NCBI RefSeq assembly: GCF_002109385.1
Contig: NZ_CP020814.1
Span: forward strand, 3,433,501 to 3,497,500
Source of the DNA: Halalkalibacter krulwichiae
GTDB taxonomy: Bacteria; Bacillota; Bacilli; Bacillales; Bacillaceae_D
Direction: 5' to 3'
Length of the DNA stretch: 64,000 nucleotides
In this document: one piece after another, positions 26,036 through 35,191 of the stretch
Layout: each line of letters opens with the position of its first letter
Numbering within the stretch: position 1 is the stretch's first letter
Notes under the pieces: generated by a model
What the model saw: the letters and a program-made list of their open reading frames with translations, nothing else
Database searches by the model: none
Told to the model about the DNA's origin: nothing
Translations under genes and position numbers: made by a program

Positions 26036-28657
26036 TTATCCTTCTTGGTAATGCAAGATTTCTTCGAGTTCAATTACATCTACTAGTACATGTCGCGGTT
26101 TGCTTCCCATCGCTTCTGACACAATTCCACGCTCTTCCATTAGGTCTATTAATCTAGCTGCACGGTTATATCCTACTCTAAACTTCCTCTGCAAACTAGA
26201 TGCTGAAGCAGACCCTTGCTCGATCACAAAATAACAAGCTTCTTCAAAATGTTCATCATCTACTTCTTCTGTAACGTGCTTTAATTGCTCTGATTCAAAT
26301 AAGTAAGCTGGTTCTCTTTGCTTTTTAACATGAGCGACTACATCTTCAATCTCTTGATCAGAAACAAATGTGCCTTGTACTCGAACCGGCTTCGGTGAAC
26401 CATTTTCATGAAATAGCATATCCCCTCGGCCTAATAAACGCTCCGCTCCTCCCATATCAAGAATCGTTCTCGAATCCGTTTGAGAAGATACAGAAAACGC
26501 AATTCTTGTTGGAATATTAGCCTTAATCAAACCAGTAATGACGTCAACCGAAGGCCTTTGAGTAGCAAGCAATAAGTGAATGCCACAAGCTCTAGCTTTT
26601 TGAGCAATTCGACAAATAGAATCTTCAACTTCTGAAGGAGATACCATCATTAAATCAGCTAATTCATCAATGACAACTAAAATGTACGGTAAAGCAGGTT
26701 TTTCTGGTGTATCCGAATAAATTTCATTGTATCTACCAACATCTCTAACACCTTTTTGACTAAATAATTCGTACCTTCTTTCCATCTCTAAAACAACCCA
26801 CTTAAGTGCTGCAGTTGCTTGTTTAGCATCTGTGATAACCGGTGTTACTAAATGTGGCAATCCATTATAAGGAGCAAGCTCTACCATTTTTGGATCAATC
26901 AACATTAATTTCACTTCATCTGGGTTGGCTTTAAACAGCAAGCTTACTAACATAGAGTTAATGCAAACACTTTTTCCTGACCCAGTGGCTCCTGCAACGA
27001 GTCCGTGCGGCATCTTTTTTAAATCAGTCACGATTGGCTGCCCCGAAATATCAAGACCTAATGCAACTGTTAAAGGAGAATCAGAACGAACAAATGATGC
27101 TCTTCTTAATATTTCTCTTAGAAAGACTGGTGTCGAAGTTCTATTTGGCACTTCTATTCCAATCGTGTTCTTACCAGGAATAGGAGCTTCAATTCTAATA
27201 TCCTTAGCCGCTAAGGCAAGCTTCATGTCATCAGTCAATCCTGTAACCTTCGTTACTTTCACACCACGCCCAGGTTGAATCTCAAAGCGAGTAACAGAAG
27301 GACCTTTTGTTGCATGTACTACTTTTGCATCTACGTGAAAACTTTGTAGTGTTTCCTCTAATAATTCTCCTTGCTCTTTGAGCCAAGCTGAGTCATCTTG
27401 TTCTTCTGTTTCAGGATAATTCAGCAATTGAATACTTGGATAGAGGTACTTAGATTCAGATTCAACAGTTGTCGACTTTGTAGCCTGCGTACGATTACGA
27501 TCTTGAGGTAGCATCATCACATTAAAAGGAACAGCCGTTTTCTTTACCTTATCAGAGCTCGTTTTTCTTTGAGAGATTTCTTGTTCCTCTGGCTGTGTTT
27601 GTTTAGGTGTCGGCTTCGACTGTAGAACTGGTTCAGGAGCTGAAATTGTTGCTGCAACTTTATCTAGTTGACCTTCTACTTCCTCTTCTATTGCAAATGA
27701 AATGTCTCCTTGCTCTTCTTGCTCTATTGGTTCAAAAGGTGTTTTCTCTTCTGGAAAACGTGAAGCAACAAATTTCGAGATCGATTCAATCGCTTGTTCA
27801 GTATCCTCTTCATGCTTTGTTTCCTTCAGCTTTTCTAATTGTCCCTGTTGTTCATCTTTCTGACTAAAGACTTCAAGGTCTTCCTCAATTAATTGCTCCG
27901 CTTCCACTTGCTCTTTTGGAAGTGTTTCGACTATCTCTTCATTCCTTGTATCGTCCGCTCTGCCTTGTGAAGGAACCTCTGTTTCTTTGATAAGATTTCG
28001 ATCTTCCTTTTTCTCCTTTATCTGAGCAGTGTCTTGAAAATCTTCGTTAAATTCCAAGGGCTTGTCCTTTTGACCAACTGATGGGACCTTTTCTATTTCT
28101 GCTCTCATTAGTACTTTTTCCATGACTTCAGGCTGTATGTCCATGCTCGTTTCTTGAACTTGAAAAGGTAACACGGACAAACTATCACTCATAACGCTTT
28201 TAGTCGATTCACGTGACTGAAACCCATACACTGGTGATGGAATGGACGAAAGCTTAAATTCTGGTTTAGGAGAGCTAGTCCGTTCTGGTTTAGGAGAACT
28301 TGTCCGTTCTACTTTTGGAATTCTCTCTTTGTTCCCTTCATCTTTTGCTTTACTGACCTCTTCCTCTCTGAAATTCCTTCGGTTATGTGTTCTCTTCACT
28401 CTCGTCTCTTGCTCTGTGCGAATCTTTTGCATTGGGCCATCATCAATAACAGGAAAGCGAAATTTCCCAGCTTTCGGATATTGATATACCACTTTCGATT
28501 CATTTTTCCTTTTATCCGATTCAAATCTTCCATATGTATGTGATGAATGGACAGGTTGTTCGACTCTTTCTCTTGCTCTCTCATGCTCCGTCGTTTCATC
28601 AAGGTCCCCAGCAAATAAGTGCTGAAGCTTCTTTATCCATTGATTCAACATCCCCAT
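26036..28657 (-). CDS. sftA: FtsK/SpoIIIE-family DNA translocase SftA
   Basis: A soluble septum-associated DNA translocase that helps move chromosome ends out of the closing septum. The 873-residue protein has no membrane segments. The N-terminal 400 residues are low-complexity, charged and rich in Glu, Lys and Pro, with a direct repeat RTSSPKPE. The C-terminal motor has Walker A GATGSGKSV, Walker B VVIDELADLMM and LLATQRPSVDVITG. A winged-helix gamma domain (FRVGYNRAARLIDLMEERGI) reads DNA polarity. AAGGAAG precedes the ATG at 28657. Confidence 0.94.
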   Translation of the reverse strand: MGMLNQWIKKLQHLFAGDLDETTEHERARERVEQPVHSSHTYGRFESDKRKNESKVVYQYPKAGKFRFPVIDDGPMQKIRTEQETRVKRTHNRRNFREEEVSKAKDEGNKERIPKVERTSSPKPERTSSPKPEFKLSSIPSPVYGFQSRESTKSVMSDSLSVLPFQVQETSMDIQPEVMEKVLMRAEIEKVPSVGQKDKPLEFNEDFQDTAQIKEKKEDRNLIKETEVPSQGRADDTRNEEIVETLPKEQVEAEQLIEEDLEVFSQKDEQQGQLEKLKETKHEEDTEQAIESISKFVASRFPEEKTPFEPIEQEEQGDISFAIEEEVEGQLDKVAATISAPEPVLQSKPTPKQTQPEEQEISQRKTSSDKVKKTAVPFNVMMLPQDRNRTQATKSTTVESESKYLYPSIQLLNYPETEEQDDSAWLKEQGELLEETLQSFHVDAKVVHATKGPSVTRFEIQPGRGVKVTKVTGLTDDMKLALAAKDIRIEAPIPGKNTIGIEVPNRTSTPVFLREILRRASFVRSDSPLTVALGLDISGQPIVTDLKKMPHGLVAGATGSGKSVCINSMLVSLLFKANPDEVKLMLIDPKMVELAPYNGLPHLVTPVITDAKQATAALKWVVLEMERRYELFSQKGVRDVGRYNEIYSDTPEKPALPYILVVIDELADLMMVSPSEVEDSICRIAQKARACGIHLLLATQRPSVDVITGLIKANIPTRIAFSVSSQTDSRTILDMGGAERLLGRGDMLFHENGSPKPVRVQGTFVSDQEIEDVVAHVKKQREPAYLFESEQLKHVTEEVDDEHFEEACYFVIEQGSASASSLQRKFRVGYNRAARLIDLMEERGIVSEAMGSKPRHVLVDVIELEEILHYQEG

Positions 28658-28700
28658 AAAGGCACACTTCCTTTCTTATTAGAGTCCACTTACTGATTTT

Positions 28701-28786
28701 AAAAAGGTTGACTCATAGCGACTGATCCAATCCGGTACAACATACAGAATGCACAGAAAAGAATCAGTATTTGCTTGTAGTCAACC
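28701..28786 (-). promoter_or_regulatory. nested hairpin ending in a T run upstream of sftA
   Basis: On the minus strand an outer stem GGTTGACT / AGTCAACC encloses an inner ACTGAT / ATCAGT, and five T follow. It is an intrinsic terminator of the ytpQ side or a regulated leader of sftA, which starts 44 bases further on. The class was not identified. Confidence 0.4.
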
Positions 28787-28820
28787 TCTTCAACAAACTT
28801 ATTTAAACGTAAGACGTAAT

Positions 28821-28966
28821 TTAATCAAGAACACCAATACCTACTTCTTCAGGAATACTCATCGTTCCTGCTAAACATCTAATATTCCTTTAATGCATCT
28901 ATAGGTATAGCCATAACCTTATAAGCTATCTCGATCATCAGTAAATTTGACTGCAATGATTGTCAA
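28821..28966 (-). pseudogene. ytpR: decayed remnant of ytpR (tRNA-binding domain protein)
   Basis: No intact gene lies between sftA and ytpQ, where B. subtilis has ytpR. In shifting frames on the minus strand I read LTIIAVKF (28966 on), IEIAYKVMAIPIDA (28929-28888) and CLAGTMSIPEEVGIGVLD (28878-28824) before a stop. From memory of the family these line up with the YtpR/EMAP-type tRNA-binding domain: LQIVCGAPN, IEAGQKVVVA..GA, and CSAKELGLPEEVG.GIL. The reading frame is broken by at least two shifts and stops, and the N-terminus is gone. This is the content of the 425-base gap between sftA and ytpQ, apart from the nested hairpin. Confidence 0.5.
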
Positions 28967-29082
28967 AGAACTTGTTCAAAATGCTTCTTTTAGAAACACT
29001 GATTTCCTTACTTACTCAAGTTCATTCTGTTATATTGTACCATAATCATTGAGTTAATTAATGAGGAATATCGACTCATATT

Positions 29083-29877
29083 CTACTTTGGTTTTCTTTG
29101 AGCTAAAATAAAAGTCGGTTCTAATTCTCCATTTTCATATATGAACGGAAGTGCTGTAACCGGAACTCTCCCCTCGCCAAAAAACTGCAGAGCAATTTGG
29201 GCTAGAACATCATATCCTCTTTCATTAACAATATCAGCAAAAATCAATACATCTTGATGTGGAATTGCAACCGTCAATTGGCCACTAGCACGTTTTGCCA
29301 TTTTTTCAAGAAGCGATTGATCAAGTACGCGACTTGCATCAAATCCATCCTTCGCTCGTAAAAAGTAAAACCGATTTCCCGCCACTTCATCTTCTTTTAA
29401 CGGCTGTGGTAGAGAACGAACATTGAACATCGAGACTTCTCTAAGCTTCTCCTTTGTATAGGAGGTGCCCTCAAGCATCGATTCTTTTATTAATGTATAA
29501 GATTCACCTTGATCAATTACATAGTAAATTCTCGTTTCAGCCGTATGTTCATCAAAAAGCAATGCTTCTCCCTCATTCGTTTCTGTCGGGAAGGAAGTTG
29601 AGCGAATAACAGGGAAAACCTTCTTTTCATTTCCAACAAGCGTTGGAGTGTTCTTCATAGCTTCTAATCCAACTTCAACATAGCGAACAACTTCATCAAT
29701 TGATCCGAACTCTTTGCGTTCCCACTTAGCTAAAAGGGGCTTTAATGCCAATGTAATTCCTTTACTTATTTCTCTATCTTCAATGCGTAAGGTAGCTTCT
29801 TTATGATCATAGACGATGGACCAGCCATCTCTTTCTAAACGTTGTTCAATTTCTTTTCGAAATTGTCTCATTTCCAT
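29083..29877 (-). CDS. ytpQ: YtpQ, DUF1444 family protein
   Basis: A conserved protein of unknown function found in Bacillus and relatives. The 264-residue product begins MEMRQFRKEIEQRLERDGW and includes the DUF1444 segment AIPHQDVLIFADIVNERGYD near the C-terminus. No membrane segments or catalytic motif are recognised. GGAGAGG precedes the ATG. Confidence 0.85.
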   Translation of the reverse strand: MEMRQFRKEIEQRLERDGWSIVYDHKEATLRIEDREISKGITLALKPLLAKWERKEFGSIDEVVRYVEVGLEAMKNTPTLVGNEKKVFPVIRSTSFPTETNEGEALLFDEHTAETRIYYVIDQGESYTLIKESMLEGTSYTKEKLREVSMFNVRSLPQPLKEDEVAGNRFYFLRAKDGFDASRVLDQSLLEKMAKRASGQLTVAIPHQDVLIFADIVNERGYDVLAQIALQFFGEGRVPVTALPFIYENGELEPTFILAQRKPK

Positions 29878-29930
29878 TGTAAATCCTCTCCTTTGTTTTT
29901 CTTATTTTATCAGAAATATCGTGTGGTTCC

Positions 29931-29980
29931 AAAAAAAGAGGATGAAGGAAACGTTTTAACTTCAAACGTTTCCTTCATCC
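29931..29980 (-). terminator. distal terminator downstream of ytpP
   Basis: On the minus strand GGATGAAGGAAACGTTT and AAACGTTTCCTTCATCC pair over 17 bp, followed by CTCTTTTTTT. It stands between the tandem repeats and ytpQ, and was probably the original ytpP terminator. Confidence 0.85.
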
Positions 29981-29983
29981 TGA

Positions 29984-30507
29984 GATTTAAAAGAAAAAGG
30001 GAAAGGCACCCTTTGACTACGATGTTTGGGCATTGGCTCCTCTCGTCGCGCGTCCCTTAAGAGAAAACCACTCAGAGCGACTTAAGACCTTGTGGCGGCT
30101 CCGCTCAATGCTTCGATTTAAAAGAAAAAGGGAAAGGCACCCTTTTGACTACGATGCCTGGCATTGGCTCCTCTCGCCGCGCGTCCCTTAAGAGAAAACC
30201 ACTCAGAGCGACTTAAGACCTTGCGGCGGCTCCGCTCAATGCTTCGATTTAAAAGAAAAAGGGAAAGGCACCCTTTTGACTACGATGCCTGGTATTGGCT
30301 TCTCTCGCCGCGCGTCCCTTAAGAGAAAACCACTCAGAGCGACTTAAGACCTTGCGGCGGCTCCGCTCAATGCTTCGATTTAAAAGAAAAAGGGAAAGGC
30401 ACCCTTTTGACTACGATGCCTGGCATTGGCTCCTCTCGCCGCGCGTCCCCTAAGAGAAAACCACTCAGAGCGACTTAAGACCTTGCGGCGGCTCCGCTCA
30501 ATGCTTC
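29984..30507. repeat. 131-bp tandem repeat array, 4 full copies plus the start of a fifth
   Basis: The anchor GATTTAAAAGAAAAAGGG starts at 29984, 30115, 30246, 30377 and 30508, exactly 131 bases apart. Units differ by a few substitutions (for example GTCGCGCG against GCCGCGCG in the first, GGTATTGGC in the third). Each unit has a short terminator-like hairpin (AAAAGGG, loop AAAGGCA, CCCTTTT) and a GC-rich imperfect palindrome (GCATTG...GCCGCGCG / GCGGCGG...CAATGC) with internal CTTAAG arms. This fills the 666-base gap between ytpP and ytpQ. No coding function is evident. Confidence 0.95.
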
Positions 30508-30550
30508 GATTTAAAAGAAAAAGGGAAAGGCACCCTTTTTCTTTTAAATC
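30508..30550 (-). terminator. terminator of ytpP formed by the last partial repeat
   Basis: A perfect 18-bp inverted repeat GATTTAAAAGAAAAAGGG with a 7-base loop and T-rich arm. The ytpP stop lies in the outer arm. The same left arm occurs in each 131-bp unit. Confidence 0.8.
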
Positions 30551-30867
30551 TTAGACTCAGCTTTTGTTAGGAAGGTTTCGATTTCTGTTTGTGTTTTTCT
30601 GTCTTTGCTTACAAAGCGTTCTACTTCTTGTCCGTCAACATAAGCTAAGAAGCTAGGGATTCCGTAGATGTCCAGTTCTTGGCATAAGTCGATAAATTGA
30701 TCGCGGTCTACATAGTAAAAACTAAAGCTCGGGAAGTCAGCTTCAATTCTAGGTAGGACTGGTTCAATTACTCGGCAATCTGGACACCAGTCAGCTGAAA
30801 ACATAAAGACAGCTGTTTCCTCACTTGCAATTTCCTTAAATTCTTCAATGCTTTTAATTTTTTCCAT
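30544..30867 (-). CDS. ytpP: thioredoxin-family protein YtpP
   Basis: A small thiol-disulfide protein. The 107-residue product has the thioredoxin fold with the active site WCPDC in place of the usual WCGPC, and the cis-proline in [13 protein letters not shown]. subtilis YtpP is the same length and shares WCPDC. The ATG at 30867 follows GGAGTG and is 12 bases past the stop of the upstream EIIC-like gene; the frame opens further upstream inside that gene but without support. Confidence 0.9.
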   Translation of the reverse strand: MEKIKSIEEFKEIASEETAVFMFSADWCPDCRVIEPVLPRIEADFPSFSFYYVDRDQFIDLCQELDIYGIPSFLAYVDGQEVERFVSKDRKTQTEIETFLTKAESKI

Positions 30868-30881
30868 CCCAAAACACTCCT

Positions 30882-31910
30882 CTATTGATTTATCTTCATG
30901 TCTCCTAATTGGATATGGCCTCGTTTCCTCATCCATTCAGATAGTATTAGGCTAATTACAGCAGGACCAATAAAATGAAGGAAGCCAATTGCTATCCAAA
31001 CATTAACTGAGAATCCCATATCCGTAAGGGTCATGATCGGCCCAACTAAGCCACTCGTTCCCATTCCTGCTCCCGCAGGTAAATTTGTCATCCCAAATCC
31101 TACCGTTGCAATTGGAGCCAAAATGGCACCAGCTACTGTTGGCGGTATTAGTATTAATGGGTTTTTCATTACATTAGGAACTTGAAGCATTGATGTACCA
31201 ATTCCTAATGATACTAGACCTGACCAACCATTTTCACGATAACTGCTTACAGCAAAGCCAACCATTTGAGCTGCACATCCAACCGTTGCAGCACCTGCTG
31301 CAACGCCTTTAAGTTCTAACATGATTGCTAAAGCCGCACTGGAAATAGGTGCTGTTAAGGCAAGTCCCATAAGTGACGCCACTATTATTCCCATTAGAAT
31401 TGGTTGCTGTTCAGTTCCCCACATAATTAACGATCCGAATTGCTGCATGCCCATTTGGATCCATGGTCCAATTAATGTGGCGGTAAGAAAGCCGCTAAGT
31501 GTCGTCACTAAAGGCGTAACAATGATATCTAACTTTGTTTCTCCTGAGACTACCTTACCTAATTCTGTTGAAATAACAGCTGCAACGAATGCCCCTGCCG
31601 GCCCTCCAAGTTGAGCACCCGCAGCTCCACTAATAATTGTAGCAAAGACAACTAACTTTGGGGCTTTTAATCCATAAGCTACAGCAACTCCAATGGCTGG
31701 ACCCATAAGACTCATTGCAAGTCCCCCGACGTCTTGAAGCCAGCTACCTATTCCATCGAAACCTAGCTGAACGATTTGCTCCCCAATCGTATTAAGAATC
31801 AAACCAATGATTAAAGATGCAAACAAACCGAGAGCCATATGGCTTAACGCCGTTATAAAATAAGTACGCCAAGAAATCTCAATACCCTTTTTTTCTAAGA
31901 ACGTCTTCAA
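30882..31910 (-). CDS. PTS EIIC-like membrane protein (PTS_EIIC_2 family)
   Basis: An integral membrane protein of 342 residues with about ten hydrophobic segments, resembling the EIIC transport domain of phosphotransferase systems ([55 protein letters not shown]). No EIIA or EIIB partner lies nearby, so phosphotransfer and substrate are unknown. I moved the start to TTG at 31910, because AAAGGAGG is seven bases upstream; a longer frame from 31934 overlaps that binding site. It is between a lipoprotein gene and ytpP on the same strand. Confidence 0.8.
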   Translation of the reverse strand: MKTFLEKKGIEISWRTYFITALSHMALGLFASLIIGLILNTIGEQIVQLGFDGIGSWLQDVGGLAMSLMGPAIGVAVAYGLKAPKLVVFATIISGAAGAQLGGPAGAFVAAVISTELGKVVSGETKLDIIVTPLVTTLSGFLTATLIGPWIQMGMQQFGSLIMWGTEQQPILMGIIVASLMGLALTAPISSAALAIMLELKGVAAGAATVGCAAQMVGFAVSSYRENGWSGLVSLGIGTSMLQVPNVMKNPLILIPPTVAGAILAPIATVGFGMTNLPAGAGMGTSGLVGPIMTLTDMGFSVNVWIAIGFLHFIGPAVISLILSEWMRKRGHIQLGDMKINQ

Positions 31911-31933
31911 ACAGCTAACCTCCTTTCCTAACA

Positions 31934-32452
31934 TTATCCATTCTCTACTTGATATGATTGAACGATAGATGTCATTGCCTGAATGTTTTGTTCTAGATTT
32001 TGGTATGAGGTCACCGTTGTAATCCTCGCTCCACCAGAAGCTGTAATGACATGATATTGCTCATCTTCTTCTCTTTTTTCAATAATAAGATAGCTTAATG
32101 TATCATCAAGCTCATTCATTTCATAAATAATCGACCTTCCTGCAAGTTCTTGATCACGCTCAAAATGAAAACTGCTACTAGACAATTCGGAAGGTTGAAA
32201 AAAAAGGTTATACAATTGATCACCTTGACGTAGCAAAATATTGTAATCAATTTTTTCTTGCACTTCGAAATCATTAGGCAAGAAAATTCGAATATCCTCT
32301 CTTTCATAATTAGGCTCTACTGGTTCTTCTCCAATACTATCTAAATAGGCTTGTCTACCTAATTCTAACGCTTCTTCCTCTGATACCGCACATCCTACTA
32401 ACACTATGATGACTAACATAAGTGATGCGATACGCCAATTTTTCATTATCAA
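31934..32452 (-). CDS. predicted lipoprotein of unknown function
   Basis: A 172-residue secreted protein with a signal peptide (NWRIASLMLVIIVLVGC) and lipobox LVGC, then a charged mature part without a recognised domain. The start is TTG at 32452 (AAGGAG nine bases upstream) or ATG at 32446. The stop lies 23 bases before the EIIC-like gene start, so both and ytpP probably form one transcript. Confidence 0.8.
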   Translation of the reverse strand: MIMKNWRIASLMLVIIVLVGCAVSEEEALELGRQAYLDSIGEEPVEPNYEREDIRIFLPNDFEVQEKIDYNILLRQGDQLYNLFFQPSELSSSSFHFERDQELAGRSIIYEMNELDDTLSYLIIEKREEDEQYHVITASGGARITTVTSYQNLEQNIQAMTSIVQSYQVENG

Positions 32453-32527
32453 GACTTGCCACTCCTTTTTATATTAACTTGCACAAATTAGTTCTTTTCT
32501 ATCATACCTTCAAGGTTTAGAGCTGAC

Positions 32528-32556
32528 AAGACAACTTTACAGATACCTGTTACAAT
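32528..32556 (+). promoter_or_regulatory. extended -10 promoter of ytoQ
   Basis: TGTTACAAT is an extended -10; AAGACA 17 bases upstream is a partial -35. Confidence 0.45.
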
Positions 32557-32598
32557 AGAATCGTTCAGTTTATTAAAATTTAGAAGGAGTGGATATAA

Positions 32599-33039
32599 TT
32601 GGAACTAACTGTTTATTTAGCTGGTGAAATACATAATCCTTGGCGTGAGAAACTTCGCAAGCAAGCTGAAGAACTCTCCTTGCCTATCACTTTTACTGCT
32701 CCCATGGAAAATCACGATCGCTCTGATGCAATTGGGGAGGAAATTTTAGGAAAACAGGTTGATAACATTGCCCGTGACGAAGCTGCATCAGCCATTAATA
32801 ATTTACGAACACAAATCCTACTATCAAAGGCCGATGTTGTGATTGCTTATTTCGGTGCACAATATAAACAATGGAACAGCGCTATGGATGCTGCAACTGC
32901 GATCACCCTTCAAAAGCCTGTCATTTTAATTCGAGACGAAAAACTCCACCATCCACTAAAGGAACTGGCAAACAAAGCTCAAGTCGTTGTTGAATCTCCT
33001 GAACAAGCCTTAAAAGCTTTAGCTTATGTTATTGAATAA
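32599..33039 (+). CDS. ytoQ: YtoQ family protein (nucleoside 2-deoxyribosyltransferase-like fold)
   Basis: A 146-residue protein of unknown function with the start ELTVYLAGEIHNPWREKL and ADVVIAYFGAQYKQWNSAMD, similar in pattern to 2-deoxyribosyltransferase-like proteins. The start is TTG at 32599, nine bases after AAGGAG; no ATG is available nearby. Strong terminator follows. Confidence 0.85.
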   Translation: MELTVYLAGEIHNPWREKLRKQAEELSLPITFTAPMENHDRSDAIGEEILGKQVDNIARDEAASAINNLRTQILLSKADVVIAYFGAQYKQWNSAMDAATAITLQKPVILIRDEKLHHPLKELANKAQVVVESPEQALKALAYVIE

Positions 33040-33050
33040 AAAACAATCAT

Positions 33051-33095
33051 AAAAAACGAGAAGGCCAAGGTATCCTAGGCCTTCTCGTTTTTATT
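33051..33095 (+). terminator. terminator of ytoQ (bidirectional)
   Basis: AAAAACGAGAAGGCC and GGCCTTCTCGTTTTT form a 15-bp stem. It also faces the small membrane-peptide gene on the minus strand. Confidence 0.85.
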
Positions 33096-33107
33096 TTCTT
33101 GATAAAC

Positions 33108-33212
33108 TTATTCTGTCTCACTAAATTTAAAAAGGCCAACAGCCATCGCAATAGTTCCAACTAAAATCATACCTGTAAAAGCAAACACTACACCAACAAT
33201 TGATCCAGTCAT
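33108..33212 (-). CDS. 34-residue hydrophobic membrane peptide
   Basis: A short frame reads MTGSIVGVVFAFTGMILVGT, then IAMAVGLFKFSETE and a TAA stop. Residues 4-27 form one clear membrane segment with a short acidic C-terminus. AAGGGAG lies ten bases upstream of the ATG. It is flanked by the ytoQ terminator and the DUF84 gene in a 307-base gap otherwise without a gene. Small genes of this kind are often missed. Family unknown to me. Confidence 0.65.
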   Translation of the reverse strand: MTGSIVGVVFAFTGMILVGTIAMAVGLFKFSETE

Positions 33213-33346
33213 TGATCTTCGCTCCCTTACCAATAAATTTACTCCCACCCTTATTGTAAAAGAGAGATCATTAATAGAGCTGATTCATTTGTGACAAGCG
33301 ATTTACAGTTTATGGAAATTATAATTTATACACTGTGCTAATGTAG

Positions 33347-33868
33347 TTAATGCCTAGTCTGATCCCTTGATGATAAATATTGTCCATATAATAACTTAAC
33401 GATATGAGCAAACAAACCTTTCCGACTAACCAAGCCCGACGTATAAATGCCGATCGCTCCTTCTTTTTTTCTAGTGTCCACTTCACCTGTAATATCAGCC
33501 ATAATGGAAGCCAGTTCTTCCCCTTTATATAACCTTTCTACAACTCCTGCTGGTAATGGAAGCTTAGCTCCTCCAGCAATCCATCTTCCACCATCAACAT
33601 GCATCAGTGCTCCCCAATTACAAAGCATTAAACCATGCTTCGTTTCTTGAACGCCACCTTCAAGTCCAAAGGCTAGCTCAGCATTTGTAATGCTTAATGC
33701 AGCGTTTGCACGGTTAATAGCTCCTTCTAATGTTTCTTCATCTGAAAAAGGCTGTTCAGACACACCAGAGTCAACCTTTACCGGAACAATCGTTATTGAT
33801 TCGCTAATTAATGAGTCTTGAACAGCATGGACTTTAGCGGGGTTTTTTGTTCCAATTGCAACAATCAC
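33347..33868 (-). CDS. DUF84 inosine/xanthosine triphosphatase (YjjX-like)
   Basis: A house-cleaning enzyme that hydrolyses ITP and XTP, by family. The 173-residue product has the signature VAIGTKNPAKVHAV at the start, and LAFGLEGGVQE, the substrate and metal region. GTG start after AGGAGG. Located between the peptide gene and the M42 peptidase gene. Confidence 0.82.
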   Translation of the reverse strand: MIVAIGTKNPAKVHAVQDSLISESITIVPVKVDSGVSEQPFSDEETLEGAINRANAALSITNAELAFGLEGGVQETKHGLMLCNWGALMHVDGGRWIAGGAKLPLPAGVVERLYKGEELASIMADITGEVDTRKKEGAIGIYTSGLVSRKGLFAHIVKLLYGQYLSSRDQTRH

Positions 33869-33886
33869 CTGTCGATTCCTCCTTCC

Positions 33887-33937
33887 AAAAAAATAACGAG
33901 AATGACGAGTGAGACCTCCTCACATGTCATCCTCGTT
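33887..33937 (-). terminator. terminator of the M42 peptidase gene
   Basis: On the minus strand AACGAGGATGAC and GTCATTCTCGTT form the outer stem around an inner GTGAG / CTCAC stem, followed by seven T. Confidence 0.8.
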
Positions 33938-33941
33938 TGTT

Positions 33942-35015
33942 TTATACTTGTGCTTTGATCGCTTGAACAGTGGATGTGTTGGCCGATTTCACTAACTTAA
34001 CAATTAATTCTTTTGCTGCAGCATAATCATCAATATGAACAATCGATGCTGCCGTATGGATATAACGAGAGCAAATTCCTACAACCGCAGAAGGAACTCC
34101 ATCTCCAGACATATGAACACGCCCTGCATCTGTACCACCTTGTGAAATGAAATATTGGTAAGGGATCTTATTTGTTTCTGCTGTATCCAAAACAAAATCC
34201 CGCATACCGCGGTGTGTAATCATGGAACGATCATAAATTCTTAGTAAAGCCCCTTTACCAAGCTGACCAAAAGCATCCTTGCCACCAGTTGCATCATTTG
34301 CCGGACTAGCATCAAGAGCAAAGAAGATATCCGGTTTGATCATATTTGCCGCTGTTTGAGCTCCTCTTAAGCCTACTTCTTCTTGAACCGTAGCACCTGA
34401 ATATAATACATTAGGAATCGTTTCATTTTGCAATTCCTTCAGTAATTCAATAGAAAGCCCTACTCCATAGCGATTATCCCAAGCTTTAGCCATAATCTTC
34501 TTTTTATTCGCCATTGGTGTAAATGGACAAATAGGAACAATTTGTTGCCCTGGTTTAATCCCAATTGAAAGTGCGTCCTCTTTATGATCGGCTCCAATAT
34601 CAATATACATATGCTTTATATCCATTGGCTTCTTACGCTGTACCTCTTCCAATAAATGAGGAGGAGTAGACCCAATAACACCAATTACAGGTCCATTATC
34701 TGTCATAATTTGAACCCGTTGAGCAAGTAAAACCTGACTCCACCAACCGCCTAATGGCTGAAAGCGAATCAAACCTTGTTTGTTAATAGACGTTACCATA
34801 AAGCCAACCTCGTCCATATGGCCAGCAACCATAACCTTTGGTCCAGTCTCATCTCCACGTTTCACTCCAAAGATACTCCCAAGTCGATCTTGTACAACTT
34901 CATCCGTATATTTTTCTAGTTCTGAACGAACAAATCTCCGTACATCATGTTCGAATCCTGGAGCTCCCTGAAGCTCCGTTAATGTTTTGAAAAGTTGTAG
35001 AGTTTCTTTATTCAC
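33942..35015 (-). CDS. ytoP: M42-family aminopeptidase YtoP
   Basis: A cobalt- or zinc-dependent aminopeptidase of the tetrahedral TET type. The 357-residue protein has [29 protein letters not shown], the catalytic [11 protein letters not shown] and [16 protein letters not shown], all M42 metal and catalytic sites. The start is GTG after AAGGAG. Same synteny as B. subtilis ytoP. Confidence 0.93.
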   Translation of the reverse strand: MNKETLQLFKTLTELQGAPGFEHDVRRFVRSELEKYTDEVVQDRLGSIFGVKRGDETGPKVMVAGHMDEVGFMVTSINKQGLIRFQPLGGWWSQVLLAQRVQIMTDNGPVIGVIGSTPPHLLEEVQRKKPMDIKHMYIDIGADHKEDALSIGIKPGQQIVPICPFTPMANKKKIMAKAWDNRYGVGLSIELLKELQNETIPNVLYSGATVQEEVGLRGAQTAANMIKPDIFFALDASPANDATGGKDAFGQLGKGALLRIYDRSMITHRGMRDFVLDTAETNKIPYQYFISQGGTDAGRVHMSGDGVPSAVVGICSRYIHTAASIVHIDDYAAAKELIVKLVKSANTSTVQAIKAQV

Positions 35016-35122
35016 TTTAACAAACTCCTTTCGTGATCCGTAATACTATGTATCCTTTTCATTTTATCTGAAACCCATTTTCTTTTCCACCCTCTCGATT
35101 CCAAGATTATTCCATTTAACAA

Positions 35123-35152
35123 TTGAAACCAGCTTCTTCTTTTGGATATACT
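35123..35152 (+). promoter_or_regulatory. promoter of the PepSY protein gene
   Basis: TTGAAA and TATACT are 18 bases apart, 40 bases before the ATG. Confidence 0.5.
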
Positions 35153-35191
35153 ACAAGTATAGTGTTGTGAAAAAAGAAAGGGAGATGTAAT

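Noticed and set aside
28242..28484. 80-residue plus-strand frame opposite sftA
   Set aside because: Shadow of the repeated low-complexity part of sftA.
29984..30550. CRISPR array
   Set aside because: The repeats are contiguous 131-bp units with no unique spacers and no cas genes nearby.
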